Assembly: GCF_003287455.1 (NCBI RefSeq)
Contig: NZ_PRLC01000004.1
Span: 113,346 to 177,345 of the forward strand
Source of the DNA: Faecalibacterium hattorii
Lineage (GTDB): Bacteria > Bacillota > Clostridia > Oscillospirales > Ruminococcaceae
Length of the DNA stretch: 64,000 nucleotides
Reading direction: 5' to 3'
Part shown: positions 43,422 to 53,134 of the stretch, piece after piece
Position numbering within the stretch: position 1 is the stretch's first letter
Layout: the number at the start of each line of letters is the position of its first letter
Translations under genes and position numbers: made by a program
The notes under the pieces: model-generated
The model's database searches: none
What the model was told of the DNA's origin: nothing
What the model saw: only the letters and a program-made list of their open reading frames with translations

Positions 43422-44948
43422 TTACTCCACGATGATGCTCTTACCGCTCATCTCTGCGGGGACAGGGAGGCCGATATAGGGCAGCATGGTGGGGGCGATG
43501 TCGGCGAGGCAGCCGCCCTCACGGAGCTTCACGTCGCCGCAGCCGATGGCCACAAAGGGCACCACGTTGGTGGTGTGGGCGGTGAAGGGCGTGCCGTCCG
43601 GGTTCTTCATCTTCTCGGCATTGCCGTGATCGGCGGTCAGGAAGGCGCAGCCGCCCGCATCCAGCACAGCGGTGACAACTTCCTTGACGGCGGCATCCAC
43701 GGCCTCTACGGCCTTCACAGCGGCCTCAAAGACGCCGGTATGGCCGACCATGTCGCAGTTGGCGAAGTTCAGGATGATGACGTCATACTTGCCGCTCTCG
43801 ATCCGCTTCTTGCACTCGGCTGCGACCTCCGGAGCGCTCATCTCCGGCTTCAGGTCGTAGGTGGCCACCTTCGGGCTGGGGATCACGCAGCGATCCTCGC
43901 CCTCGTAGGGAGCCTCCACGCCGCCGTTGAAGAAGAAGGTGACGTGGGCATACTTCTCGGTCTCGGCGATGCGGAGCTGGGTCTTGCCGTTCTCGGACAG
44001 GTACTGGCCCAGAACGTTCTTCAGCTCCACGGGCGGATAGGCGACCTCGCAGTTGGGCATGGTGGCGTCGTACTCGGCCATGCAGACGTAGTTCACCTGC
44101 TTGCGGCCGCCGCGGCGCTCAAAACCGGTGAAGGCATCGTCGCAGAAGATGCGGGTCATCTGGCGGGCACGGTCGGGGCGGAAGTTCATGAAGATGACGG
44201 TGTCGCCATCCTGCACGCGGCCGCCCTCGCAGGTGACGCAGGGCAGAACGAACTCGTCGGTCTTGTCGTTGGCGTAGGAAGCCTCTATGGCTTCGGCAGC
44301 GCTGGCATAGTGCTCACCCTCGCCGTAGACGAAGGCAGCGTAGGCCTTCTCCTCGCGGTCCCAGTTGTTGTCGCGGTCCATGGCGTAGTAACGGCCGGAG
44401 ACACTGGCGATCTTGCCGATGCCCAGCGCATCGAGCTTGGCCTGCAGGTCGGCGAGGAAGCCCTTGCCGGAGTGCGGGTCGGTATCGCGGCCATCGGTGA
44501 TGCAGTGGAGGTAGACCTCCTTGGCGCCCATGTGCTTGGCCATCTCCAGCACGCCGAACCAGTGGTCTGCGTGGCTGTGGACACCGCCGGTGCCGACCAG
44601 ACCCATCAGATGAATGGCCTTGCCCGCGTCGATGGCGGCCTTCATGTTCTTGACCAGAACCGGGTTCTTGAGCATCTCACCGTCCTTGATGGACTTGGTG
44701 ATGAGGGTGAGCTGCTGGTAGACGATGCGGCCGGCACCCATGTTGGTGTGGCCGACCTCGGAGTTGCCCATCTGGCCATCGGGCAGACCAACGGCCATGC
44801 CGGAGGCGTCGATGGTGGTCATGGGGTACTTTGCCATCAGAGAATCGATGAAGGGCTTGTTGGCGGCGGCCACAGCGTTACCGTAGGTCTCGTTGGGGGT
44901 CCAGCCAAAGCCATCCATGATGCAGAGCATTACGGGTTTCTTGGACAT
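43422..44948 (-). CDS. gpmI: 2,3-bisphosphoglycerate-independent phosphoglycerate mutase
   Basis: A 508-residue dimanganese enzyme that interconverts 3- and 2-phosphoglycerate. The alkaline-phosphatase-like metal site is seen in MLCIMDGFGW, the phosphoserine in QMGNSEVGHTNMGAGR, and the C-terminal metal ligands in NFANCDMVGHTG and FLTADHGNAEKM. The phosphotransferase insert carries HCITDGRDTDPHSG. AAAGGAG precedes the ATG. It is the last gene of the pgk-tpiA-gpmI unit. A hairpin (44981-45025) sits between tpiA and its start with no room for a promoter, so it depends on read-through or on a promoter inside tpiA. Confidence 0.98.
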   Translation of the reverse strand: MSKKPVMLCIMDGFGWTPNETYGNAVAAANKPFIDSLMAKYPMTTIDASGMAVGLPDGQMGNSEVGHTNMGAGRIVYQQLTLITKSIKDGEMLKNPVLVKNMKAAIDAGKAIHLMGLVGTGGVHSHADHWFGVLEMAKHMGAKEVYLHCITDGRDTDPHSGKGFLADLQAKLDALGIGKIASVSGRYYAMDRDNNWDREEKAYAAFVYGEGEHYASAAEAIEASYANDKTDEFVLPCVTCEGGRVQDGDTVIFMNFRPDRARQMTRIFCDDAFTGFERRGGRKQVNYVCMAEYDATMPNCEVAYPPVELKNVLGQYLSENGKTQLRIAETEKYAHVTFFFNGGVEAPYEGEDRCVIPSPKVATYDLKPEMSAPEVAAECKKRIESGKYDVIILNFANCDMVGHTGVFEAAVKAVEAVDAAVKEVVTAVLDAGGCAFLTADHGNAEKMKNPDGTPFTAHTTNVVPFVAIGCGDVKLREGGCLADIAPTMLPYIGLPVPAEMSGKSIIVE

Positions 44949-44980
44949 AGGTATTCTCCTTTATATTGAACGATCGGACT

Positions 44981-45025
44981 CAAAAGCGCCCGGCTTCAGC
45001 GCTGAAAACGGCGCAGCCGGGCGCT
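44981..45025 (-). terminator. Hairpin between tpiA and gpmI
   Basis: A 10-bp stem GCGCCCGGCT/AGCCGGGCGC on the minus strand followed by TTTTGAG. The T-tract is weak, so a partial terminator or processing/stability hairpin is likely. Confidence 0.6.
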
Positions 45026-45048
45026 GGGGTGATTCAGGAAATCAGGAT

Positions 45049-45819
45049 TCAGCCGTTGGAAGCAGCGTTGACGATCACGGCGAAGTCCGGAGCCTTCAGG
45101 GATGCGCCGCCGATCAGGCCGCCATCGACGTCCTTCTTGCTCAGCAGCTCCTCGCAGTTCTTGGCATTCATGCTGCCACCGTACTGCACGGTGGTCGCCT
45201 CGGCCACGGCCTCGCCGTAGACCTCGCCGATGACCTTGCGGATCTGGCCGCAAACTTCCTCTGCCTGATCGGCAGTGGCGGTCTTGCCGGTGCCGATAGC
45301 CCAGATGGGCTCATAGGCGATGACGACATTGGCCATCTGCTCTGCGGTGACATCGCGCAGGGCAATCTTGGTCTGCATCCGGACCAGCTCCTCGGTCACG
45401 CCCTCTTCGCGCTGCTCAAGGCTCTCGCCCACGCAGATGATGACCTTCAGGCCCGCATTCAGTGCGGCCAGAGCACGCTTGTTGACGGTCTGATCGGTCT
45501 CTGCGAAGTACTGGCGGCGCTCGGAGTGGCCGACGATGACGTACTCGACGCCCAGATCGACCAGCATATCGGCGCTGATCTCACCGGTGAACGCACCGGA
45601 CTTCTCGAAGTGGACGTTCTCGGCACCCACATGGATATTGGTGCCCTTGGTCTTTTCCACGGCGGTCACCAGATCGGTGAACGGGGTGCAGATGACGACC
45701 TCGCAGGAAGCATCCTTGACGGCGGGGATCAGTTCATCCACCAGCTTGGCTGCCTCAGAGGCGGTCTTGTTCATTTTCCAGTTGCCTGCAATGATTGCCT
45801 TACGCTTTGCCTTATCCAT
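45049..45819 (-). CDS. tpiA: Triosephosphate isomerase
   Basis: 256 residues from the ATG at 45819 (AAGGAG site at 9 bases). It interconverts dihydroxyacetone phosphate and glyceraldehyde 3-phosphate. The active site is complete: the lysine in AGNWKMNK, the histidine in [12 protein letters not shown], and the catalytic glutamate with the mobile loop in [15 protein letters not shown]. The phosphate site is GGSMNAKN with GGLIGGASL. It lies between pgk and gpmI in the conserved lower-glycolysis order. Confidence 0.98.
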   Translation of the reverse strand: MDKAKRKAIIAGNWKMNKTASEAAKLVDELIPAVKDASCEVVICTPFTDLVTAVEKTKGTNIHVGAENVHFEKSGAFTGEISADMLVDLGVEYVIVGHSERRQYFAETDQTVNKRALAALNAGLKVIICVGESLEQREEGVTEELVRMQTKIALRDVTAEQMANVVIAYEPIWAIGTGKTATADQAEEVCGQIRKVIGEVYGEAVAEATTVQYGGSMNAKNCEELLSKKDVDGGLIGGASLKAPDFAVIVNAASNG

Positions 45820-45847
45820 GATGTCTATCTCCTTACTAATTACCTTC

Positions 45848-45888
45848 AAAACAAAAGAGGCGCAGCGGCGCATGGCCGCCGCACCTCA
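45848..45888 (-). terminator. Hairpin between pgk and tpiA
   Basis: On the minus strand GAGG-t-GCGGCG/CGCCGC-tgcg-CCTC followed by TTTTGTTTT. It lies only 28 bases before tpiA, so it probably attenuates rather than ends transcription. Confidence 0.65.
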
Positions 45889-45910
45889 GTGATGCTGTTA
45901 CGAGCGCAGA

Positions 45911-47119
45911 TCAAGCGTTCTGGATGACAGCGATGCCGGGCAGCTCCTTGCCCTCCAGATACTCCAGAGAAGCGCCGCCGCCGGTGGAGATGTGGGTCAT
46001 CTTATCGCCCAGACCCATCTGCTGCACAGCTGCTGCGCTGTCGCCGCCGCCGATGACGGTAGTAGCGCCGCTCTCAGCCATAGCCTGTGCCACTGCCAGC
46101 GTACCAGCAGCCAGAGTCGGGTTCTCAAACACGCCCATGGGGCCGTTCCACACAACGGTCTTGGAAGCCTTGACAGCCTCTGCAAACAGCTTGGTGGTCT
46201 CCGGGCCGATGTCGCAGCCTTCCATATCGGCGGGCATTGCGGTCACGGGCACAACGGTGGTCTCGACGGGTGCGTCGATGGGATCGGGGAAGTCCTTGAT
46301 GCAGACGGCATCGACGGGCAGGAGCAGCTTGACGCCCTTCTCCTGAGCCTTTGCCATCATCTCCTTGCAGTACTCCAGCTTGGAGTCGTCGCACAGGCTC
46401 TTGCCGACCTCATAGCCCTGCGCCTTGATGAAGGTGTAGGCCATGCCGCCGCCGATGATCAGGGTATCGACCTTCTCCAGCAGGTTGGAGATGACGTTCA
46501 GCTTATCGGCGACCTTTGCGCCGCCCAGAATGGCGGTGAAGGGACGCTCCGGGTCGTTGACTGCGTTGCCCAGATACTTGATCTCCTTCTCCATCAGGTA
46601 ACCCACAGCGGTATCCTTGATGTAGTCGGTGACACCGGCAGTGGAGCAGTGAGCGCGGTGGCAGCTGCCGAAGGCGTCGTCCACGTAAGCGTCAGCCAGA
46701 GATGCCAGCTCCTGAGAGAACTCCGGCATGTTCTTGGTCTCTTCCTTGCGGAAGCGGGTATTCTGGAGCAGGACAACGTCGCCGTTGTTCATGGCAGCCA
46801 CAGCAGCCTTTGCCTTCTCGCCCACAACGTTGTCGTCGTCTGCGAAGACCACGGTCTTGCCCAGCTTTGCGCTCAGGGCAGCAGCAACGGGAGCGATGCT
46901 GAACTTTGCCTCAGGGCCGTTCTTGGGCTTGCCCAGATGGCTGCACAGGATGACCTTTGCGCCGTCGTTGATCAGCTTCTGGATGGTGGGCAGAGCTGCA
47001 TTGATGCGGTTCTCGTTGGTGATGACGCCGTCCTTCATCGGGACGTTGAAGTCGCAGCGGACAAGGACCTTCTTGCCGCAGTAATTCTCGTCGTCGATCG
47101 TTTTCTTACCTAAACCCAT
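45911..47119 (-). CDS. pgk: Phosphoglycerate kinase
   Basis: A 402-residue two-domain kinase that makes ATP from 1,3-bisphosphoglycerate. Signatures are [16 protein letters not shown], the substrate arginine in [26 protein letters not shown], the hinge and lysine in [11 protein letters not shown], and the nucleotide loop GGGDSAAAV near the C-terminus. It is the first gene of the pgk-tpiA-gpmI unit and has its own promoter (47199-47227). The usual upstream partner gap is found 10.9 kb away beyond the polysaccharide operon. Confidence 0.98.
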   Translation of the reverse strand: MGLGKKTIDDENYCGKKVLVRCDFNVPMKDGVITNENRINAALPTIQKLINDGAKVILCSHLGKPKNGPEAKFSIAPVAAALSAKLGKTVVFADDDNVVGEKAKAAVAAMNNGDVVLLQNTRFRKEETKNMPEFSQELASLADAYVDDAFGSCHRAHCSTAGVTDYIKDTAVGYLMEKEIKYLGNAVNDPERPFTAILGGAKVADKLNVISNLLEKVDTLIIGGGMAYTFIKAQGYEVGKSLCDDSKLEYCKEMMAKAQEKGVKLLLPVDAVCIKDFPDPIDAPVETTVVPVTAMPADMEGCDIGPETTKLFAEAVKASKTVVWNGPMGVFENPTLAAGTLAVAQAMAESGATTVIGGGDSAAAVQQMGLGDKMTHISTGGGASLEYLEGKELPGIAVIQNA

Positions 47120-47198
47120 GGTAATAAGCTCCTCTCAAATTCTTTTCATCGGAATCGAATTTCACTCGCTATCGGGGCTTGCCTCCCCGTACACCCTT

Positions 47199-47227
47199 AT
47201 TATAAACAAAAAGTGTGATGTTTGCAA
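47199..47227 (-). promoter_or_regulatory. Promoter of pgk
   Basis: On the minus strand: TTGCAA (47222-47227), a 17-base spacer and TATAAT (47199-47204). The spacer contains TCACACTTTTTG, a 12-mer also found upstream of gap. Confidence 0.8.
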
Positions 47228-47326
47228 GGAGAAGTGATAGATAATTTATTAACAAACTTCGTCTATTCCCTGTGCGAAATGTAGTGATTTTGACCGAAAG
47301 CGGCCAAAAAAGAAGCCGTTGCAAAG

Positions 47327-47398
47327 AACTCCCTCCGTCCCGGCTGCGCCGTGCCAGCTTCCTCTCTGGCATCACGTGAGCGATGGCGGAAGGAGTTT
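47327..47398 (-). repeat. Palindromic repeat element between pgk and wzx
   Basis: Begins and ends as an inverted repeat (AACTCCCTCCG ... CGGAAGGAGTTT), with inner CTGGCATCAC/GTGAGCGATGGC and CGGCTGCGCCG parts. It lies 11 bases past the wzx stop with its CTCCTTCCGCCATCG end facing it. Confidence 0.7.
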
Positions 47399-47409
47399 AG
47401 CGGAAAAGT

Positions 47410-48858
47410 TCAGATCCTGCGTTTGATCTTCTGCTTGAATTTGGCCAGATACTCCAGCACCAGCGGGTTTTTCAGCGCGATCAGGATCACGCCGTAGACC
47501 GCCACCGACCCCAGCACTGCCGTAAAAATCGTTGCGAGGAGCGGCAACGGCAGCGCCTTGACCACCGTGCAGACCGCCAGAATGCCAAAGCACCCCACCG
47601 CCACCGACCCGACGATCTTCCAATCGAACACGAGCTCCACCAGCCCTTTCGAGTAGTGGATGCACATCACCATGGAACACAGCTCTGCCAGCAGCGTCGT
47701 AAAAGCCGCCGCGCTCTCCTTGAAGTACGGGATCAGGACAAGGTTCAGGGCGACGTTCAGCACGCCGCTGACGAGGGTGACAAAAAACAGCTCCTTCTCC
47801 TTCCGGCAGGGCAGCAGAACGCAGGAATTATACAGCCAGCCAAACAGGCAGACCAACAGAGCCAAGCTCAGGATCTGCAGCGGCTGCACCGCATCCAGAT
47901 AGCTTTCCCCGGAAATAAAGAGCACCACTTCCCTGCTGAGCAAGATCAGCCCAATGACCGCCGGGGCCACCACGACCATAAGGGCTCTGAAAATATTGTT
48001 GAACAGTTGGTTGAACTCTTTTTTCGCGCCGATGCCGGCGTAATGGGACAGACGCGGAATGGAAACGACCAGCACCGCCGAAAGAAGGTTCTTCACGATG
48101 CCGTAGATTTTTCCCGCCACAGCATAGATGCCGACGTTGTAATCGCTGCCCAGAATGCCGAGGATCGTCGTGTCCGAGCTGACGTACAGCGTCGTCGCCA
48201 GCGTGGAGGCAAAGATGATCATAATGGGCTTGAGATGGGTCTTCCAGTCGATCTTCCATGTAAAGTGGATGGCACAATACCGCCGGGCGCGGAAATAGTT
48301 GAGGACATTGGAGCCCACCGATGCAAAGACCGAGATCCCCGCATAGATGCAGTAATCGCTCTGATTTTTCACGAACAGGAAGAGTGCGGCGAAGGAAAGG
48401 ATCTGAAAAATCATGCCGCGCACCGTGATGTAGGTATACTCCTCAAAGATCGTGAAGATCCATTCAGTGCCGATGGTCGTGAAGAAGATCTGCAAGCTCA
48501 TGATGAGGAGCAGATCCGTATAACCCCGCAATTTGGCCGAACAAAGCATGGTCACAAACAGGGCTAGGTAGGCGATGACCGTTGTGATCATATTGATGGA
48601 GAACATCTCCGACGAAAAAGCCGAGAGCTTTTCCCGGTCGTTCACATACTTGGAACCCTCCCGCACCGCATAGGACGAGATGCCCAGCCCCGCAAACAGC
48701 AGAAAATAGCCGCACACCGAGTTTGCAAAATTGACTTTGCCAAGGTTCTCGACCTGCAGGACGTTCGAGGCATAGGGAAAGGTGATGAGAGGGAAAATAA
48801 CGCTCATCAGCGTTTTCAGCGCATTCATCACCGCATTGAGACTCATTGATTTTTTCAT
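47410..48858 (-). CDS. wzx: Polysaccharide flippase (Wzx/MATE-like)
   Basis: 482 residues from the ATG at 48858, overlapping the preceding glycosyltransferase stop by four bases. It has about 12-14 membrane helices and the start pattern NAVMNALKTLMSVIFPLITFPYASNVL typical of polysaccharide (PST) flippases, with GKVNFANSVCGYFLLFAGLGISSYAVREG following. It moves lipid-linked repeat units across the membrane for polymerisation by the Wzy-like protein of the same operon. It is the last gene of the operon. Confidence 0.92.
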   Translation of the reverse strand: MKKSMSLNAVMNALKTLMSVIFPLITFPYASNVLQVENLGKVNFANSVCGYFLLFAGLGISSYAVREGSKYVNDREKLSAFSSEMFSINMITTVIAYLALFVTMLCSAKLRGYTDLLLIMSLQIFFTTIGTEWIFTIFEEYTYITVRGMIFQILSFAALFLFVKNQSDYCIYAGISVFASVGSNVLNYFRARRYCAIHFTWKIDWKTHLKPIMIIFASTLATTLYVSSDTTILGILGSDYNVGIYAVAGKIYGIVKNLLSAVLVVSIPRLSHYAGIGAKKEFNQLFNNIFRALMVVVAPAVIGLILLSREVVLFISGESYLDAVQPLQILSLALLVCLFGWLYNSCVLLPCRKEKELFFVTLVSGVLNVALNLVLIPYFKESAAAFTTLLAELCSMVMCIHYSKGLVELVFDWKIVGSVAVGCFGILAVCTVVKALPLPLLATIFTAVLGSVAVYGVILIALKNPLVLEYLAKFKQKIKRRI

Positions 48859-49931
48859 GAGAAAGTGTCCTCGGCTGCATTCCGCGCCAAAAGCGGCACT
48901 GCTCTTTTCACAGCCTTTTTCAAATGGCACCACCAGTTGTTCTGGTTAAACCATAATTCATACCATATCCATGCAGCCCGCAGGTCATTTTCCTGAAACA
49001 ATCTGTAATATGTCCGCTGTCTCGCATTGAATCCGGGCACTTCTTCCGGCAGCATATCTGCCCACTTGTCCACTCTCTCCCGAATCTGCTTTCTTTCTTG
49101 CGAAGTCAATGTCGGCACCACCAGTGCATCTTCCCACAAATAGGTTGCTGTCAGGCCGCGCATCCGGCGCATACTGTCCTGCATTGCTTTCGGCATCTCC
49201 GGGCAAAAGCGGCAGATATCCGCATGGCTTTTCTCCAGCGCATCCAGATAATCATTCAGATTTTTTGATGTCTTAGTTTTCATAATACCGTCCGGATTTG
49301 CACGATAATAATAGTAGACATCATTCAGGCTGACAAATGTCTCACATTTTTCCGTCAGTTCTGCCATCACATACATATCTTCGAAATTTTTGCCGACCGG
49401 GAACAGATTTTCCGGCAGCAGCTTTCGTTTATACAGTCTGCGCCAGACATGATTCGTCACCTCAAGGTCTTCCAAAAGCAACTTGAACATTTCCTGTCGG
49501 CCATAAACTCGAACTGCGCGCTTTCCGTCGTATTTTCGGAGCATTTTCCCATTCGGGAATACTTCTGTATACTGGCAGAGCACCATATCCGCTTTGTATT
49601 CCACCATGGCATCCAACATTTTTTCTGCCATTTCCGGTGCGATCCAGTCATCCGAATCCACGAACAACACAAAATCACCAGTTGCAGCTTTTAGCCCGGC
49701 ATTTCTTGCATCGGATAACCCGCCATTTTCCTTGTGGAGCACGCGAATGCGCTCATCTTTTTGTGCCCACTGTTCGCACAGCTGCGGGCAATTGTCCGGT
49801 GAACCATCATCCACCAGTATAATTTCCAGCCGCCGATACGTCTGTCCTATAATGGAGCGCACACACGGTTCCAAAAAAGCTTCCACATTGTACACCGGCA
49901 CAATGACCGATATCAATTTTTCCTGTTCCAA
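48855..49931 (-). CDS. Glycosyltransferase family 2 (first of three in tandem)
   Basis: 358 residues. The GT-A fold opens LISVIVPVYNVEAFLEPCVRSIIGQTY, with DDGSPDN for nucleotide sugar binding and VLFVDSDDWIAPEM as the DXD-type metal site; C-terminal helices follow from about residue 220. It transfers one sugar of the repeat unit on the cytoplasmic face. The base composition is visibly more AT-rich than that of the glycolytic genes around the operon. Confidence 0.9.
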   Translation of the reverse strand: MEQEKLISVIVPVYNVEAFLEPCVRSIIGQTYRRLEIILVDDGSPDNCPQLCEQWAQKDERIRVLHKENGGLSDARNAGLKAATGDFVLFVDSDDWIAPEMAEKMLDAMVEYKADMVLCQYTEVFPNGKMLRKYDGKRAVRVYGRQEMFKLLLEDLEVTNHVWRRLYKRKLLPENLFPVGKNFEDMYVMAELTEKCETFVSLNDVYYYYRANPDGIMKTKTSKNLNDYLDALEKSHADICRFCPEMPKAMQDSMRRMRGLTATYLWEDALVVPTLTSQERKQIRERVDKWADMLPEEVPGFNARQRTYYRLFQENDLRAAWIWYELWFNQNNWWCHLKKAVKRAVPLLARNAAEDTFS

Positions 49932-49950
49932 TTCTTCTTCCCTGTTTCCT

Positions 49951-50910
49951 TTATTTCGCTGCGCGGCCGTTTTTCAGCAGAAAAAGCGCGCTGTACAGTC
50001 CTCTGCTTTGTTTCAGCAGCCGGTATTTTCTCATGAACCCGCTGTCCAGAAGCCCCTCGGCCTCTGTGCGGAACTCCTGCAGAAATCGCTCCATTTCCGC
50101 TTTGCGGCGTTGGTCTTTTCTCAGATACGGGTAGCAGTGCTCTACGATCTTCATCATCGCTGCATCGTTTTCCAACATATCCGGGTACTTTTCACGGATA
50201 TACTGATACCGCTGACACCCCATATCCCACTTGTCTTCGTAGAATTTCAGTGTCCGCTTGTGCAGGATGCTGTCGGGCCGCTGGTAATAGAAATAAAGCG
50301 GGACGGGACAGTATGCAACACCTTGGCATTTATCAAGAAGTTTATAAGTCGTTCCCTGATCTTCCATCATCCGGCCTAACGGATAACAGACATTTTCAAA
50401 CAATTCCCGTTTGTACAGTTTATTGACTGCGAAATCCCCTAGCTCCTCTGACTGCAAAATCGAGCGCAATGCCTCTTTTCCCGTCATGTACTGCACTTTC
50501 TCTAACGCATCTTCGACCGCCGGAAGCTCTTCCGTCGAGAAATATTTCAGTGCTACCGCCGATACATCAGCCCCGGCATTCAGCAGATTTCGATAGAGCA
50601 CCTCGATCATCTGCGGCGCTATGCCGTCGTCGCTGTCCACAAAGCAGAAATAGCGACCCTTTGCGTGTTCGATTCCACAGTTTCGCGCGTCGGACAGCCC
50701 GCCATTTTTCTTATGAATGACCTGCACCCGCGCATCCTGCCGGGCATAGGCATCACAAATTGCACCACTGCTATCAGTCGAGCCATCATCCACCAACAGA
50801 ATCTCCAGATCAGAATAGGTCTGGGCAAGGATGCTGTCCACACAGCGGTTTAGGTAATGCTCTACATTGTAGACCGGCACGATCACGCTGATCAACTTAT
50901 TGTTCATCAT
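49951..50910 (-). CDS. Glycosyltransferase family 2 (second of three in tandem)
   Basis: 319 residues. It has LISVIVPVYNVEHYLNRCVDSILAQTYSDL, DDGSTDSSGAICD and CFVDSDDGIAPQM, a complete GT2 catalytic domain, then a helical tail with ILHKRTLKFYEDKW. Two ATG codons are adjacent; the first is kept. It is a paralog of its neighbours rather than a recent duplicate: the N-terminal halves align closely, the C-terminal acceptor halves diverge. It lies 20 bases before the preceding-listed gene within one operon. Confidence 0.9.
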   Translation of the reverse strand: MMNNKLISVIVPVYNVEHYLNRCVDSILAQTYSDLEILLVDDGSTDSSGAICDAYARQDARVQVIHKKNGGLSDARNCGIEHAKGRYFCFVDSDDGIAPQMIEVLYRNLLNAGADVSAVALKYFSTEELPAVEDALEKVQYMTGKEALRSILQSEELGDFAVNKLYKRELFENVCYPLGRMMEDQGTTYKLLDKCQGVAYCPVPLYFYYQRPDSILHKRTLKFYEDKWDMGCQRYQYIREKYPDMLENDAAMMKIVEHCYPYLRKDQRRKAEMERFLQEFRTEAEGLLDSGFMRKYRLLKQSRGLYSALFLLKNGRAAK

Positions 50911-50915
50911 GCTTT

Positions 50916-51908
50916 TTACACTCTCAAATCCCGTGCATTTTTTCGTTCGGCCAGTTCATATACCCAGTAAAACAGGTGCTTGCTGAGCAGCAGCGTCTTC
51001 ACCTTGATCTTGTCCGCACGCTTTGCCCACGGCTGGCGAATGAGGTCCTGCTGATCCTGCACATAGGCAAGGATTCTCTCCTGCTCCATTGGATAGTGAT
51101 AGAAGCCTCCATCCATAATTCCTTTCAACAGTTTCAGATAGGTCACAAGCTGAAGATAAGCAGCTTCATTGCGCAGTTCCGGAAGCTCCTGCTCAATGAA
51201 AGCGGTCACATCTGCACTGACCTCCAGCAGCTCAAGATTTTTTCGTTGAATACCACTGTGCATGATTGATCCATCTCGCATGCGATAATAATATACTGGT
51301 TCTTCAATAATAGAAACTGTTTTGCTTTTGGATGTCACTCGGTAAATCGTTGCGTAATCCTCATATAATCTTCCATATGGAAACTTCAATTTATTCCATA
51401 ATTCGCGTCGATAAAGTTTTCCACACGCCGAATGCCCGATTCCTTGGAAAAGGAACATTCTTCTCATTGCTTCTTCCATCGCCACCTTTTCAACAGTTCC
51501 ATTTTTTTCTGTATCTCTTGGCGTTTCTCCTGAAAACTCGAAGAGTTGTCCAATTGCAAGCTCCGAATGATTCTTCTCACAACTAGAAACCAACTTTTCT
51601 ACGGCACTATGCGGAAGCAAATCATCACCATCCAAAAAAGTAAGATATTTTCCCCTCGCCTGCAGCATACCTGTATTCCGTGCATCTGAGAGACCTCCAT
51701 TGCTTTTATGTAAAGTGCAAATTCTTGTATCCTTCGCTGCCAATGCATCACACAGCTCGCCACTATTATCCGTGGATCCATCATCCACCAGAACAATTTC
51801 CAAATTGGTATAGGACTGGTTCTGTACACTCTCTACGCATTCTTCCAGATATTTCTGAACATTGTAGACAGGAATAATGACCGAGACCAGCGGCTTTTCT
51901 TTGCCCAC
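50916..51908 (-). CDS. Glycosyltransferase family 2 (third of three in tandem)
   Basis: 330 residues. It has PLVSVIIPVYNVQKYLEECVESVQNQSY, DDGSTDNSGELCD and LTFLDGDDLLPHSA as the nucleotide and metal sites; the C-terminal part is charged and lysine-rich. The gene is the most AT-rich of the window (22 of 60 bases are G or C in 51301-51360), which suggests acquisition by transfer. It starts one base after the Wzy-like gene ends. Confidence 0.9.
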   Translation of the reverse strand: MGKEKPLVSVIIPVYNVQKYLEECVESVQNQSYTNLEIVLVDDGSTDNSGELCDALAAKDTRICTLHKSNGGLSDARNTGMLQARGKYLTFLDGDDLLPHSAVEKLVSSCEKNHSELAIGQLFEFSGETPRDTEKNGTVEKVAMEEAMRRMFLFQGIGHSACGKLYRRELWNKLKFPYGRLYEDYATIYRVTSKSKTVSIIEEPVYYYRMRDGSIMHSGIQRKNLELLEVSADVTAFIEQELPELRNEAAYLQLVTYLKLLKGIMDGGFYHYPMEQERILAYVQDQQDLIRQPWAKRADKIKVKTLLLSKHLFYWVYELAERKNARDLRV

Positions 51909-51909
51909 G

Positions 51910-53121
51910 TCACAGAGTCTCCTTTCCTTTACCTAATGGAATTTTTACGACCCAATTTTCTTTTTTGTTGTCTGCATCCCGGTACGCCAGATACATGCCC
52001 AGCAGCAGGAAAGCCAGCGTATCGCCGCCGCGGAACTGAAGCACAGAGGCCCCGCAGTAGGTAAACAGCGCCGCCACAAACGGGTCGTGCAGCAGCTTTT
52101 TCTTTTCCATCCAGAAGAACCGGACGACCAGCGCCAGATACGCTGCCCCGCCCAGCCAGCCGCAGTCGATGAGGTTCTGCAGATAAACATTGTGGATATT
52201 ATCTTCCCCATAGGCGAAGCCCGCCACGCCGGAAAGCGCTTTCATGCAGTTGCCCACACCACAGCCAAAGGGATAGGCCTTGCTTGTTTCAAGCGCGTAG
52301 GTCCACATTCGGATACGCCCCGCATTGCCCGCATCTTCCATGCCATGAAGAAAACGATTCAGCGAGCGCAGGACCAGCGACTCCAAAAGGCCGGACCCCC
52401 ACAGAGCCGCGACCAGTGCAGCGCAGAGCACCAGCACCGTGATCCGCACCTTCCGTTCTTTCAGCCGCTTGAACTGCGGCAGCAAAAGCCAGAGGATCGC
52501 CGCAGCGGCGATCAGCATTCCCGCGCGGCTCCCATACAGGAACGAAAGCATCAGGTTCGCGCCCGCATACAGCCATTTCCAGCGGCTCCGGCAGAAGAAA
52601 AAAGCCAGCAGCCCCAGCCAGCTCGACTCAATGTTGGAACCTCCGCCGATGATCATTTTCACGCCCCATGGGTGCGCCATTCTCTCCGTCCGGAGATAAT
52701 CCAAAAATCCCTGATAGTAGATCAAATTTTTGATCAGGATCACGATCATCAGAATGCTTGCCGCGCCGGACACGATGTCCAGCCAGTCATCCTTGGAAAG
52801 GTCTGCGCCAAAATTTGCGCAGAGCACGACCAGATACAAGCCGAAGATGTAGTTCAGCAGCAGACTATTGACACCAAACTCGCTCCGATGAAGCAGAGAG
52901 ACAGCCGCTGCATAGGCCACATACAGCAGGACCGGACGGTTGACTCTCAGTTCTTTTTTTCTGCACAGAAACGGCAGAAACACAAGCGAAAACACATGAA
53001 CCCATTTCAGCGAAGCACCGGAACCGATGGAGGCGAGGGTCAGGTTCTGAAAACAGGCCAATAGGAAAAGCGCTGTCAGCAGCCCCTTTTCCCAGCCGTG
53101 ATCTCTCCGCAGCTTTTCCAT
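51910..53121 (-). CDS. O-antigen ligase/polymerase-like membrane protein (Wzy-like)
   Basis: A 403-residue protein with ten or more hydrophobic segments and the large extracytoplasmic loop near residues 260-330 (ALETSKAYPFGCGVGNCMKAL, EDNIHNVYLQNLIDCGWLGG) characteristic of the Wzy_C/O-antigen ligase family. The NVYLQNLIDCGWLG block is the usual conserved loop motif. It is the likely polymerase of the repeat unit in a Wzx/Wzy-type pathway. Primary sequence conservation is low in this family, so topology and neighbours carry the call. Confidence 0.85.
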   Translation of the reverse strand: MEKLRRDHGWEKGLLTALFLLACFQNLTLASIGSGASLKWVHVFSLVFLPFLCRKKELRVNRPVLLYVAYAAAVSLLHRSEFGVNSLLLNYIFGLYLVVLCANFGADLSKDDWLDIVSGAASILMIVILIKNLIYYQGFLDYLRTERMAHPWGVKMIIGGGSNIESSWLGLLAFFFCRSRWKWLYAGANLMLSFLYGSRAGMLIAAAAILWLLLPQFKRLKERKVRITVLVLCAALVAALWGSGLLESLVLRSLNRFLHGMEDAGNAGRIRMWTYALETSKAYPFGCGVGNCMKALSGVAGFAYGEDNIHNVYLQNLIDCGWLGGAAYLALVVRFFWMEKKKLLHDPFVAALFTYCGASVLQFRGGDTLAFLLLGMYLAYRDADNKKENWVVKIPLGKGKETL

Positions 53122-53134
53122 TCAACTTCTCCTT

